A DNA stretch of 64,000 nt from contig NZ_CP003915.1 of NCBI RefSeq assembly GCF_000521505.1, positions 4,526,001 through 4,590,000 on the forward strand, in the 5' to 3' direction. The notes beneath the pieces are model-generated. The model made no database searches. It was not told the origin of the DNA and was given only the letters and a program-made list of their open reading frames with translations. Made by a program: the position numbers and the translations under genes. Position 1 is the first letter of the stretch. The number at the start of each line of letters is the position of its first letter. Below are positions 45,969-54,911 of the stretch, one piece after another. The DNA comes from Advenella mimigardefordensis DPN7. GTDB lineage: Bacteria; Pseudomonadota; Gammaproteobacteria; Burkholderiales; Burkholderiaceae_B.

Positions 45969-46657
45969 TATTTGGCTCCTTTCGCAGACATTTTGATGGC
46001 CGGCAGAACCACGACGTCGCCATTCTTGTGACCGGGTACTGCACCACGGACCATCAGAAGACCACGTTCAGCGTCAACACGGACGACATCAAGATTTTGA
46101 ACGGTACGGGTTACATCACCCAGGTGACCGGACATGCGTTTACCAGGGAAAATACGACCTGGGTCCTGTGCCTGACCGATAGAACCGGGTACGCGATGCG
46201 ACCGGGAGTTACCGTGAGAAGCGCGCTGGGAACCAAAATGGTGACGCTTGATGGTACCGGCAAAGCCTTTACCAATCGTTGTGCCTTGCACGTCGACTTT
46301 CTGGCCTGCTTCGAATACGCTTTCGACAGCAACAACGGCACCGGCTGTAAATTCAGCGGCCTTTGCAGGATCGAGACGGAATTCTTTAAGGATGGAACCG
46401 GCTTCTGTACCGGCTTTTGCGTAGTGACCTGCTTGCGCCTTGACCACACGGCTTGCACGGCGTTCGCCGTAGGCAACCTGAACGGCAGCATAGCCGTCTG
46501 TGTCCAGAGACTTGACCTGGGTAACGCGGTTGTTGGATACGTCCAGCACGGTGACAGGGATTGACTCGCCTTCTTCCGTGAAGATACGCATCATGCCAAC
46601 CTTGCGACCAACCAGTCCCAGCCGATGAGCGGCAGGCGTAGGTGTCGTATTCGACAT
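45968..46657 (-). CDS. rplC: 50S ribosomal protein L3
   Basis: The 229-residue protein is uL3: [27 protein letters not shown] (in part), [23 protein letters not shown] (in part) and [20 protein letters not shown]. The start is not certain: ATGATG at 46660/46657 and a TTG three codons before both fit; GGAG lies 6 nt before the ATG used. It is the first gene of the cluster. rpsJ (S10), which normally precedes it, is missing, and about 350 bp of leader takes its place. Confidence 0.97.
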   Translation of the reverse strand: MSNTTPTPAAHRLGLVGRKVGMMRIFTEEGESIPVTVLDVSNNRVTQVKSLDTDGYAAVQVAYGERRASRVVKAQAGHYAKAGTEAGSILKEFRLDPAKAAEFTAGAVVAVESVFEAGQKVDVQGTTIGKGFAGTIKRHHFGSQRASHGNSRSHRVPGSIGQAQDPGRIFPGKRMSGHLGDVTRTVQNLDVVRVDAERGLLMVRGAVPGHKNGDVVVLPAIKMSAKGAK

Positions 46658-46876
46658 CATTTTCTCCAATTCCCAGCTACGATTGGCTGGGGCTAAATTT
46701 AATATGATTCACCCGGTGAACTCAAGGCTGCAACGCATTGCCTTCCCGGACAACAATACCCATGCAGGTTCAATTCAAAGTACTGCTTGCGGTATTTGCA
46801 GCGCCAAGCTACAGCATTGCAAACCAGCAACTGGCCAAACAAACGTCGGCAACGGCAATAAAGAAGACGCAGGAAT

Positions 46877-46925
46877 AAAAAAGACGCCGCGCTGCACTTT
46901 CGTGCCCGCCACGTAAATCTTTTTT
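46877..46925 (-). other. hairpin ending in a T run in the rplC leader (possible attenuator)
   Basis: On the minus strand an outer 8-bp stem (AAAAAAGA with TCTTTTTT) encloses a GCAC-GAAA-GTGC hairpin with a GNRA-type loop, and the 3' arm itself is the T run. It lies between the strong promoter at 47020-47048 and rplC. It could act as a terminator or attenuator of the ribosomal operon. Because the arms are symmetric it could also stop transcription on the plus strand, but no plus-strand gene leads into it. Confidence 0.5.
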
Positions 46926-47019
46926 GATTCGTTAACGCTTTCTTTGATACCCGCTTTGCGCCTGAAACCTGTTCAAAAGCCGGCCAATCAGTGAACCCAA
47001 CTACAGTGGTTAGCCTGTG

Positions 47020-47048
47020 ACTATAACATTGCGCGCGCCATTTAGCAA
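47020..47048 (-). promoter_or_regulatory. probable promoter of the rplC-rpsQ operon
   Basis: On the minus strand TTGCTA (-35, 47043-47048) and TATAGT (-10, 47020-47025) are 17 bp apart, close to the sigma-70 consensus. Transcription would start near 47013, giving a leader of about 350 nt before rplC. No other gene lies between this promoter and rplC. The short stretch 47049-47194 towards the kinase gene shows no gene. Confidence 0.75.
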
Positions 47049-47194
47049 GGAAAGTTAACGACAATGATCAAAAAAGCCACGCCGAATCAATCATTTAGTC
47101 AGAAATTTGCGACAGGATCGGGGGCCGGGCCGATCCGAAGCCCGCTCGGCCACGACTTCACACCACCGCCCCAGCCGCTGCCTTAACCGCTGCC

Positions 47195-48748
47195 CTAGCC
47201 GCCGCGCATGTCCGCCAGCGCGTGCATTGACGCCCGCATAGCCGGATACAGGCCTTCATAAACCGCAAAAAGCTGCTGGTATGCCTGATGCGCCTGTTCG
47301 TCCGGTATGGCGCGGCACGCCACATGCGTCCAGCCCTGCTCCACCTGCTCCTCGCTCACCAGCCCCAGTCCGACAGCCCCCAGCAGCGCCGCCCCCATTG
47401 CCGCCTCGACTTCTTCTTCAATGGTGTAGACCGGGTAGCCCGTCACATCGGCAATAATTTGCATCCACAGGCTGGAATTGACGGCGCCCCCTACGACGAC
47501 CAGACGCTGATCCAGCCCCTGGCGCCGCTCACCCACGGCCTGCATGTTGTGCCACAGGGCAAAAGCGATGCCTTCGATGACCGCCCGATACAGATGGGCC
47601 CGGGTATGCGTCAGATTCAGGCCGGCAAATGTACCACTGGCATGTGCATCCCACACCGGACTGCGCTCCCCCATCAAATAGGGCAGAAATACCAGACCAT
47701 GCGCGCCCGGTGGCAGCGATGCGGCCTGCTGCTCCAGCAGGGTGTAGACCGACACCCCCTGCTGGGCGGCCAGCGCCTGCTCCGCCTGACAAAACTGCTC
47801 CACAAACCAGGTTACTGCGCCACCCGCCGTGGCCGCGCCGCCAAAAACATAACGCTGCGCCTGACCCTTGTAGACGTAAGGCATGCAGACCAGATCACGG
47901 CCACTTTCCGTTTCGGTCTGCAGATAGCCCCAGCACATACTGGTGCCCAGCATGGCCACATGGTCCCCTGGCTTGCGCACCCCTCCCGCAAAAGTGGCAA
48001 TCGCCGCATCAATGCCGCCCAGCACTATCGGAATGCCCTGACTTAGTCCCAGCAGCGCTGCCTTATCGGCCGTCACCGTTCCAACCACATCGGTGCTCTC
48101 CAGCAGTCGCGGCGGCATTTTCGCCGCATCCAGCCCCACCATCGCCAGGGCCTCGTCGGACCAGCAGTGACGCTGCATGTCATAAACGCCGCCGATATTG
48201 CCGGCAGAACTGTGATCAACCGCCAGCTCACCCGTCAGATAATGGGCAATCCAGCTATTGGGCGGCAGGAACCAGGCTGTTTTTTCCCAGATCTGCGGCT
48301 CGTGATGTTTGATCCACAACATTTTGGTAAAGCCGTAATAACTATCTACCCCATTGCCGGTAATCGCAAACAGTCGCTGCAGATCCACCTGTCGGCGAAT
48401 CATGCTGGTTTCCGCCGTGGCCCGCCGGTCCATCCAGATCAGGCACGGATACAGCGGCTGGCAATCGGCATCTACCGGAATACCAGCCCCGCCGTACAGG
48501 CTGCTGATACACAAGCCGGCAATCTGCTCCTGTCGCACGCCCTGTTGCAGCGCCTGAGCAACGCACTCGCGCACACTGCGCAAAAATGCCTCCAGCCAGA
48601 CCTGCGCATCCTGTTGCGCCCACAAGGGTTTAGGGGTGTCGGGATGGTACGCAACACTCGCCTGAGCCAGCACACGGCCGCCGGTTCCTGCGATCAGCGC
48701 CTTGGTGCTCTGCGTGCCAATATCGACGCCGATAATGTATTTATCCAT
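47195..48748 (-). CDS. FGGY-family carbohydrate kinase
   Basis: The 517-residue kinase has the ASKHA fold: phosphate-1 loop YIIGVDIGTQSTKALIAG, PCLIWMDRRATAE, the second-domain motif VLGGIDAAIATFAGGV, and the C-terminal VVVGGAVNSSLWMQIIADVTG (in part) adenosine region. It resembles xylulokinase/gluconokinase-type enzymes but cannot be assigned a sugar. It is divergent from deoC and shares the intergenic region with DeoR-type operators, so it is probably co-regulated with the deoxysugar operon. Its 3' end faces away from the ribosomal promoter region. Confidence 0.88.
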   Translation of the reverse strand: MDKYIIGVDIGTQSTKALIAGTGGRVLAQASVAYHPDTPKPLWAQQDAQVWLEAFLRSVRECVAQALQQGVRQEQIAGLCISSLYGGAGIPVDADCQPLYPCLIWMDRRATAETSMIRRQVDLQRLFAITGNGVDSYYGFTKMLWIKHHEPQIWEKTAWFLPPNSWIAHYLTGELAVDHSSAGNIGGVYDMQRHCWSDEALAMVGLDAAKMPPRLLESTDVVGTVTADKAALLGLSQGIPIVLGGIDAAIATFAGGVRKPGDHVAMLGTSMCWGYLQTETESGRDLVCMPYVYKGQAQRYVFGGAATAGGAVTWFVEQFCQAEQALAAQQGVSVYTLLEQQAASLPPGAHGLVFLPYLMGERSPVWDAHASGTFAGLNLTHTRAHLYRAVIEGIAFALWHNMQAVGERRQGLDQRLVVVGGAVNSSLWMQIIADVTGYPVYTIEEEVEAAMGAALLGAVGLGLVSEEQVEQGWTHVACRAIPDEQAHQAYQQLFAVYEGLYPAMRASMHALADMRGG

Positions 48749-48888
48749 AATTCTTTTTGCCTATACCAACTTGATTGGGACTGGTTAAATATAACGTGTT
48801 GAATGATAATGCGTTCAGACGCAGACGACTAAAAAAACGACGACGAGCAGCCAACATTGCCGCTGATCAGCAAAGGCACTGTTATAAA

Positions 48889-48924
48889 GTTAACAATGTT
48901 GTTAGAATATTAACAATATTGTCA
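48889..48924. promoter_or_regulatory. DeoR-type operator cluster between the FGGY kinase and deoC
   Basis: TAACAATGTTGTTA (48891-48904, perfect palindrome) and TAACAATATTGTCA (48911-48924) are two inverted repeats 20 bp apart. The segment bridging them, TGTTAGAATATTAACA (48900-48915), matches 14 of 16 positions of the E. coli DeoR operator TGTTAGAATTCTAACA. A DeoR-like regulator is encoded at the end of this locus (58694). The site is placed to control both divergent genes. Confidence 0.75.
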
Positions 48925-48959
48925 TGTCATTGTGCCTCTTTCCAAGGAGGAGACCCTTC

Positions 48960-49952
48960 GTGAGTCCCCCAAAAAATTCTGCCGCCCCCACCGAGCAGCG
49001 GCAACCGTTTGCCCGCAACGAGATTATGCCACTGGATCTGGCGCTGGTCGCAGCGCAGCGTGCCAATCTGAGCGCTATTGAGCGCCGCATTGCTTCTTTG
49101 CCCGGCAGACGCAGCGTCAAAAAAGAGGCTCAGGCGGCCTGGCTGCTGAAGGCCGTCAGTTGCATCGACCTCACCACACTGAACGGCGATGACACGCCGG
49201 AGCGGGTTCGCCGCTTATGTGCCAAAGCAGCCCAGCCAGTTCGCCAGGATCTGCTGAACGCCATGGGCTTCACGCTGCCGCTAACCACCGGTGCCGTCTG
49301 CGTATACCATCGCTATGTGAGCACCGCCGTCGACGCCCTGGCGCATACCCTCATCCCGGTTGCTGCCGTCTCTACCGGTTTTCCGGCGGGGCTCTCGCCG
49401 CATGAACTGAAGCTGCAGGAAATCGCGGCTTCGGTTGCCGCAGGTGCCCGGGAAATTGACATTGTAATTACGCGCGAGCATGTGCTGACCGGCAACTGGA
49501 CCGCCCTTTATCAGGAAATGTGCGAGTATCGCCAGGCCTGCGGTGAGGCGCATGTAAAGGCCATTCTGGCAACCGGCGACATCCGCACGCTGCGCAATGT
49601 GGCCAAAGCGTCCATGGTGTGCATGATGGCCGGCGCCGATTTCATCAAGACCTCTACCGGCAAGGAAGGCGTCAATGCCACCCTGCCCGTGTCGCTGGTC
49701 ATGCTGCGCGCTATCCGTACCTTTCACGAGCTCACCGGCAAGCACGTGGGTTATAAACCCGCAGGCGGCGTGTCTACTGCCAAAGACGCACTCAATTACC
49801 TGATTCTGGTCAACGAAGAGCTGGGCCGACGCTGGCTGGAGCCCGATCTGTTCCGCTTTGGCGCTTCCAGCCTGCTGGCTGATATAGAGCGCCAGCTCGA
49901 ACATTTCGTGACCGGCCGCTATTCGGCCACCAACCGCCACCCAATGGGTTAA
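48960..49952 (+). CDS. deoC: deoxyribose-phosphate aldolase, long (DERA) type
   Basis: The 330-residue class I aldolase has the Schiff-base Lys230 in DFIKTSTGK, Lys266 in VGYKPAGGV, and Asp167 in EIDIVI. It is some 70 residues longer than E. coli DeoC. Blocks such as QAAWLLKAVSCIDLTTLNGDD and SLLADIERQ...VTGRYS resemble the mammalian DERA type. It splits 2-deoxyribose-5-phosphate to glyceraldehyde-3-phosphate and acetaldehyde. GTG is taken as start because AAGGAGGAG lies 7 nt before it; an ATG at 48924 lacks such a site and falls inside the operator. It heads the plus-strand operon and is followed 4 nt later by an aldehyde dehydrogenase. Confidence 0.93.
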   Translation: MSPPKNSAAPTEQRQPFARNEIMPLDLALVAAQRANLSAIERRIASLPGRRSVKKEAQAAWLLKAVSCIDLTTLNGDDTPERVRRLCAKAAQPVRQDLLNAMGFTLPLTTGAVCVYHRYVSTAVDALAHTLIPVAAVSTGFPAGLSPHELKLQEIAASVAAGAREIDIVITREHVLTGNWTALYQEMCEYRQACGEAHVKAILATGDIRTLRNVAKASMVCMMAGADFIKTSTGKEGVNATLPVSLVMLRAIRTFHELTGKHVGYKPAGGVSTAKDALNYLILVNEELGRRWLEPDLFRFGASSLLADIERQLEHFVTGRYSATNRHPMG

Positions 49953-49956
49953 CGCC

Positions 49957-52350
49957 ATGACAGTCAACGATTACTTTATGTCCATGCAATACGGTACCGC
50001 TCCTGAAAGCGACAGCGCCGCCCGCCAATGGCTGGCTTCCCACCAGTCGCGTTTTACGCAATTTATTGGCGGACGTTTCACCAAAGCCGACGACAATGCA
50101 ACATTCGAGACGCTGGAGCCCGCGACCGGCAAGGTGCTGGCAACGCTGAGCCAGGCCAGCCAGGGCGATGTCGATGCCGCGGTCAAGGCAGCGCGCAAGG
50201 CGCAAAAAGACTGGCAGGCAATGGGCGGTCATGCGCGTGCCCGGCATCTATATAGTCTAGCACGCATGCTGCAAAAGCATAGCCGCCTTTTTGCCGTTCT
50301 GGAGTCGCTCGACAATGGCAAACCCATCCGCGAATCGCGCGATCTGGATGTCCCTCTGGCGGCACGCCATTTTCTGTACCATGCCGGGATCGCCCAGCTT
50401 CAGGAAACCGAACTGGCCCAATGGCAACCTTATGGCGTCGTGGGTCAGATTATCCCCTGGAATTTTCCGCTGCTGATGCTGGCCTGGAAAGTTGCGCCGG
50501 CGCTGGCCAGCGGCAACACCGTCGTACTGAAACCCGCAGAATTAACCTCTCTAACGGCCTTGCTGTTCGCCGAACTGGCGGCCCAGACATTGCCGGCAGG
50601 CGTGCTGAACGTCGTAACCGGCGATGGCGCTGTCGGCCAATACCTGGTGGCCCACAAGGGCGTGGATAAAATCGCCTTTACCGGCTCGACCGAAGTGGGT
50701 CGCCTGATCCGCAGCCAGACTGCCGGTTCCGGCAAAGGACTGACACTGGAACTGGGCGGCAAATCCCCCTTTATTATTTTTGATGATGCCGACATCGACA
50801 GTGCCATTGAAGGCATTGTGGACGCCATCTGGTTTAATCAGGGGCAGGTGTGCTGCGCCGGTTCGCGCCTGCTGGTACAGGAAAGCATTGCCGAACAGGT
50901 CTATGCCAAACTGCGCGCCCGCATGAAAACCCTGCGCGTCGGCCCGTCCCTGGACAAAAACATCGATATGTCAGCCATTATCGATGCAACGCAATTGCAG
51001 CGCATTCGTACACTGGTTACCGATGGGGTCAGCCAGGGCGGCCAGCTGTGGCAGCCCACGGAAACCACGCTGCCGGGAGATGGCGCGTATTATCCTCCTA
51101 CCCTCATTACCGGGGTGCAGCCGGCCTCGACGCTGGCACAAGAGGAAATTTTCGGGCCCGTTCTGGTCAGCATGACCTTCCGCACACCACAGGAAGCAGT
51201 GGAACTGGCCAACAACACCCGCTACGGCCTGGCCGCCAGCGTTTGGAGCGAGAACATCAATCTGGCACTGGATATCGCACCGAAACTGCGTTGCGGCGTG
51301 GTATGGATCAACGCCAGCAACCTGTTTGACGCCGCCGTGGGCTTCGGTGGCGTGCGTGAATCCGGCTACGGTCGCGAAGGGGGGCTGGAAGGTATTTACG
51401 AATACCTGAAACCGGCGTCCTGGGCCAAGGCTGCGCCATACCGGGCCGTGCTCAGCCATAGTCTGGCACAGGCCCATGCCGCCGGCGACAGCTTTGCGCT
51501 GCCGGCAATCGACCGTACCGCCAAACTATATATCGGTGGCAAACAAACACGCCCGGATAACGGCGCCAGCCTCCCTGTCATCGACAGCGAAGGCAAGATC
51601 GCCGGGCACATTTCCCTGGGTAGCCGCAAAGATATTCGCAACGCCGTTGCTGCTGCGCGTAAGGCGACCGGCTGGCAACAGGCCACCACCTTCAATCGTG
51701 CTCAGGTTCTGTACTATCTGGCCGAAAACCTGTCGTACCGCGCCGATGAGCTGGTGCAACGGCTGGCCCGCCTGACCGGCAGCAGCACGAAGAATGCTGC
51801 CCACGAATTCGAACTGGGACTGGAGCGACTCTTTACCTTTGCCGCCTGGGCCGACAAATACGACGGGCGTGTACACACCCCGCCCATGCGTGGCGTCGCG
51901 CTGGCGATACCGGAGGCCATCGGGGTCATCGGCGTGATCTGCCCCGACGATGCCCCGTGGCTCTCCATGATTTCCCTGATTGCCGCCGGTCTGGCAATGG
52001 GCAATAGTCTTGTTGTTGTGCCTGGCGCACGCAGCGCGCTATTGGCCACCGACTTGTATCAGGTATTGGAAACCTCTGACGTTCCGGCTGGTGTGGTCAA
52101 TATTGTGACCGGCGACGGGTCCGAGCTGGCCGCAGTCCTGGCCGATCACGATGATGTGGACAGCGTCTGGGCTTTCGGTGACAACGAGCTGGCCCAGCTC
52201 GTACAGCAACGCTCGGTAGGTAATCTGAAACGCACTTTCGGCAACGACGGCAAGGCCATCGACTGGTACCAGTGGTCGGGGGCCGACAGTCAGCTGTTTC
52301 TGCGTCAGGCCACCCAGATCAAGAATATCTGGATTCCCTACGGGGACTGA
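49957..52350 (+). CDS. two-domain ALDH16-like aldehyde dehydrogenase
   Basis: The 797-residue protein joins two aldehyde-dehydrogenase domains. The first (about 30-490) is complete: Asn169 in PWNFP, FTGSTEVGR, the general base Glu265 in LTLELGGKS, and the nucleophile Cys299 in NQGQVCCAG. The second (about 520-797) keeps the fold, for example GVIGVICPDDAPWLSM and VVNIVTGDGSELA, but has no Glu/Cys active-site motifs. This is the plan of family ALDH16. In the operon it most likely oxidises acetaldehyde released by DeoC. No CoA-acylating signature is seen. The start has no strong ribosome-binding site and may be coupled to deoC. Confidence 0.9.
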   Translation: MTVNDYFMSMQYGTAPESDSAARQWLASHQSRFTQFIGGRFTKADDNATFETLEPATGKVLATLSQASQGDVDAAVKAARKAQKDWQAMGGHARARHLYSLARMLQKHSRLFAVLESLDNGKPIRESRDLDVPLAARHFLYHAGIAQLQETELAQWQPYGVVGQIIPWNFPLLMLAWKVAPALASGNTVVLKPAELTSLTALLFAELAAQTLPAGVLNVVTGDGAVGQYLVAHKGVDKIAFTGSTEVGRLIRSQTAGSGKGLTLELGGKSPFIIFDDADIDSAIEGIVDAIWFNQGQVCCAGSRLLVQESIAEQVYAKLRARMKTLRVGPSLDKNIDMSAIIDATQLQRIRTLVTDGVSQGGQLWQPTETTLPGDGAYYPPTLITGVQPASTLAQEEIFGPVLVSMTFRTPQEAVELANNTRYGLAASVWSENINLALDIAPKLRCGVVWINASNLFDAAVGFGGVRESGYGREGGLEGIYEYLKPASWAKAAPYRAVLSHSLAQAHAAGDSFALPAIDRTAKLYIGGKQTRPDNGASLPVIDSEGKIAGHISLGSRKDIRNAVAAARKATGWQQATTFNRAQVLYYLAENLSYRADELVQRLARLTGSSTKNAAHEFELGLERLFTFAAWADKYDGRVHTPPMRGVALAIPEAIGVIGVICPDDAPWLSMISLIAAGLAMGNSLVVVPGARSALLATDLYQVLETSDVPAGVVNIVTGDGSELAAVLADHDDVDSVWAFGDNELAQLVQQRSVGNLKRTFGNDGKAIDWYQWSGADSQLFLRQATQIKNIWIPYGD

Positions 52351-52403
52351 TGCGGTTTGCTGACAGGGACTGATTATAATACCCGCCTCAACAAGGATAG
52401 CTC

Positions 52404-52859
52404 ATGCTCAAGAACATTGATCCACTGCTTAACGCCGACGTGTTACACGCCCTGCGCGCCATGGGGCATGGCGACGAACTGATTATCAGCGACGCTCATT
52501 TTCCGTCCGATTCCATCGCCCGGCACACCAGTATCGGCAAACTGCTGCGTATCGACGCCAGCGCCGACCGGGTGGCTCAGGCGATCCTCTCGGTCATGCC
52601 GCTGGACAGTTTCGTACCCGATCCGGCGCTGCGCATGGAAGTCGTTGACGACCCGACACAGATTCCCGAGGTGCAACAGGATGTGCAGGCGCTGCTGGAC
52701 GCCCCCCTGCAACTGGCTCCCATAGAACGCCACGCGTTCTACGAGCGTGCCCGCCGCGCCTACTGTGTGATTACCACGAGTGATACCCGCAGCTATGGTT
52801 GCTTTATCTTCAAAAAAGGCGTGCTCAATCCCACCCAGACCAACCGTCACCCTGCCTGA
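52404..52859 (+). CDS. FucU/RbsD-family sugar mutarotase
   Basis: The 151-residue protein has the RbsD/FucU fold: MLKNIDPLLNADVLHALRAM, GHGDELIISDAHFPSDS with the catalytic His/Asp motif, and a C-terminal FYERARRAYCVITTSDTRSYG (in part). Length and the DAHFP motif fit FucU better than RbsD. It would speed conversion between anomers so that imported sugar fits the kinase. AAGGATAGCTC precedes the ATG. Confidence 0.9.
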   Translation: MLKNIDPLLNADVLHALRAMGHGDELIISDAHFPSDSIARHTSIGKLLRIDASADRVAQAILSVMPLDSFVPDPALRMEVVDDPTQIPEVQQDVQALLDAPLQLAPIERHAFYERARRAYCVITTSDTRSYGCFIFKKGVLNPTQTNRHPA

Positions 52860-52883
52860 CGCTGCCCTCGAGTTTTCATTTAT

Positions 52884-53819
52884 ATGAGCCTATCTCATCC
52901 CCGTATTGTTATTGTCGGCATTTATGTTGCCGATCTGCTGTTCAAGGCAAGCCGCATGCCGGTTATTGGCGAAACCCTGCTGGGCAGCCATTTTGCCATG
53001 GGACCCGGCGGCAAAGGATCCAACCAGGCCGTTGCCGCAGCCCGTGCCGGGGCAGAGGTGATTTTCTACACCCGGCTGGGTAACGATGCCTTTGCCGCTA
53101 ATGCCCAGAAAACCTGGCAGCAAGCCGGCGTCACATCCCGCGCGACGCTGCACGATGACCTGACCACCGGCGCTGCCCATATATTCGTCGAAGACGAGAG
53201 CGGCCGCAATGCCATCATCGTCTACCCCGGCGCGGCTGCCCATATGGTGCCTGCCGATCTTGATCTGATCGAACAGGATATCGCCAGTGCCGACATCTTT
53301 GTCACGCAGCTGGAGCAACCCCTGGACGTCGCCCTGCATGGTCTGCGCCTGGCGCGCAAACACGGCGTGACCACGATCTTCAACCCGGCCCCGGCGACCC
53401 AGCTGCCCGATGAGCTGTTCCCGCTGTGCGACTGGATCACTCCCAATGAAACCGAGGCCAGCCTGCTGACCGGACTGCCGGTAGGTAATCTGGAACAGGC
53501 GCGGGCCGCGGCCGGGCGGTTACTGGCCAAAGGCGTCACCAATGTGGTCATCACGCTGGGTGAACAGGGCTGCCTGCTGCACACAGCCAGCGACAGTATT
53601 CATATTCCCGCGTACCAGGCAGGCAAATGCATTGACACCGCCGGCGCCGGTGACGGCTTTACCGCAGGGCTGGCTACCGCGCTTGCCGAAGGCCAGCCCC
53701 CCGAGGCAGCCCTGCGCTTTGCCTCCGCGCTGGCCGGTATTTCCGTGACCCGCAGTGGTACCGCAGCCTCTATGCCCGAGCGCGGACAAATTGATACCCT
53801 GCTTTCGACGAGTGCCTGA
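52884..53819 (+). CDS. ribokinase/deoxyribokinase-like PfkB kinase
   Basis: The 311-residue kinase is ribokinase-like: GETLLGSHFAMGPGGKGSNQ (GGKGxNQ sugar-binding motif), TIFNPAPATQLPDELF, ITPNETEASLLTG, and the C-terminal DTAGAGDGFTAGLA with the catalytic Asp. E. coli ribokinase and deoxyribokinase share these motifs. With deoC and a DeoR regulator in the same operon, 2-deoxyribose is a good candidate substrate, ribose an alternative. The next gene starts 3 nt after its stop. Confidence 0.9.
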   Translation: MSLSHPRIVIVGIYVADLLFKASRMPVIGETLLGSHFAMGPGGKGSNQAVAAARAGAEVIFYTRLGNDAFAANAQKTWQQAGVTSRATLHDDLTTGAAHIFVEDESGRNAIIVYPGAAAHMVPADLDLIEQDIASADIFVTQLEQPLDVALHGLRLARKHGVTTIFNPAPATQLPDELFPLCDWITPNETEASLLTGLPVGNLEQARAAAGRLLAKGVTNVVITLGEQGCLLHTASDSIHIPAYQAGKCIDTAGAGDGFTAGLATALAEGQPPEAALRFASALAGISVTRSGTAASMPERGQIDTLLSTSA

Positions 53820-53822
53820 ACC

Positions 53823-54833
53823 ATGACCTCACGCCTATCTCCCTTCCAAGACCGACAGTTGAGCTTTTTGCTGGCGATCAATATCGTCATTGTGATGGCC
53901 GGCTATTTTCTGTCGTCAGGCGGTGACTTTGTCAGCGTGTTCAATCTTCAGTCCATGGCCATGCAACTGCCGCAAATGGCTCTGCTGGCCATGGCGATGA
54001 TGCTCTCCATGATTTCCGGTAATGGCGGTATCGACTTATCCGGTATCGCGCTGGCCAACCTGGCCGGCGTCATTGGCGCACTGCTGCTGCCGCAATGGAT
54101 TGACGCGGAAGCTGCGCCCTGGCTGTTCACTGCTGCCTTCGTCGGACTGATGCTGAGCGTCGGCCTGCTGGGCGGGATGCTCAACGGCATCATCATTGCC
54201 CGCTTCAACCTGACGCCTATTCTGACGACCCTGGGTACCCAACTGGTGTTCACGGGCATCGCCACGGTGCTGTCCAACGGCTCATCCGTCAACCTGCCTT
54301 ATATTGAACCCCTGTCGGCCATCGGCAACGACAATTTTCTGGGTGTTCCCATTGCTTTTTATCTTTTCGTTGCAGTGGTGCTGTTTCTGGGCTGGCTGCT
54401 GCGGCGCACGCCCTTCGGACTGCGTCTGTATATGCAGGGCACCAATCCCAAAGCGGCGTTCTACGCAGGTATCTCGCGCAACACCATGCTGATCTGCACC
54501 TACACCATGTGCGGACTGCTGGCCGCCTGCTCCGGGCTGATCTCGGCCAGTCAGGCCGCCAGCGCCAGCGCCAAGTATGGCGACTCTTATCTGCTGATTG
54601 CCATCCTGATCGCGGTCATGGGCGGCGTCAATCCTGCAGGCGGCTACGGCCGCGTCATTTGCGTCTTTTTTGCCGCCACCGCACTCCAACTGCTGTCGAG
54701 CATGTTCAATCTGCTGGGTCTGTCAGAGTTCGCAGGCAACTGCATCTGGGGACTGCTGCTCTTGTTCTTCCTGGCCTATTCCAGACAGGAGCTGAAGCTC
54801 AAAATCAAGCGGCGCGAGCCCGTCAAGGCCTGA
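53823..54833 (+). CDS. sugar ABC transporter permease (RbsC type), first copy
   Basis: The 336-residue membrane protein has about eight to ten hydrophobic segments and the monosaccharide-permease motifs: MMLSMISGNGGIDLSGIALANLAGV (in part), NGIIIARFNLTPILTTLGTQ, and TPFGLRLYMQGTNPKAAFYAGI as coupling loop (in part). With the second permease (57573) it would form a heterodimeric channel, as in Lsr- or autoinducer-type systems. It is close behind the kinase gene. Confidence 0.9.
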   Translation: MTSRLSPFQDRQLSFLLAINIVIVMAGYFLSSGGDFVSVFNLQSMAMQLPQMALLAMAMMLSMISGNGGIDLSGIALANLAGVIGALLLPQWIDAEAAPWLFTAAFVGLMLSVGLLGGMLNGIIIARFNLTPILTTLGTQLVFTGIATVLSNGSSVNLPYIEPLSAIGNDNFLGVPIAFYLFVAVVLFLGWLLRRTPFGLRLYMQGTNPKAAFYAGISRNTMLICTYTMCGLLAACSGLISASQAASASAKYGDSYLLIAILIAVMGGVNPAGGYGRVICVFFAATALQLLSSMFNLLGLSEFAGNCIWGLLLLFFLAYSRQELKLKIKRREPVKA

Positions 54834-54911
54834 GCCACGTCTGAAACAACTGATCTGCACCGCCCCATCCGGTTCTGGTCACTATCCATTGATGGGATTT
54901 TGGAGACACGT

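Noticed and set aside
46028..46564. Long plus-strand ORF antisense to rplC (and similar ORFs opposite other ribosomal and transport genes)
   Set aside because: These are shadows of strongly coding genes in GC-rich DNA, with no family features or start signals.
46699..47064. A 121-codon minus-strand ORF in the rplC leader
   Set aside because: It spans the promoter and the attenuator-like hairpin, has no ribosome-binding site and a composition unlike a real protein; the region is better read as an untranslated leader.
49978..52350. Possible frameshift fusion explaining the 797-residue aldehyde dehydrogenase
   Set aside because: The reading frame is continuous, the linker is natural-looking, and the second domain lacks active-site motifs throughout as in ALDH16, so it is a genuine two-domain protein rather than two genes joined by error.
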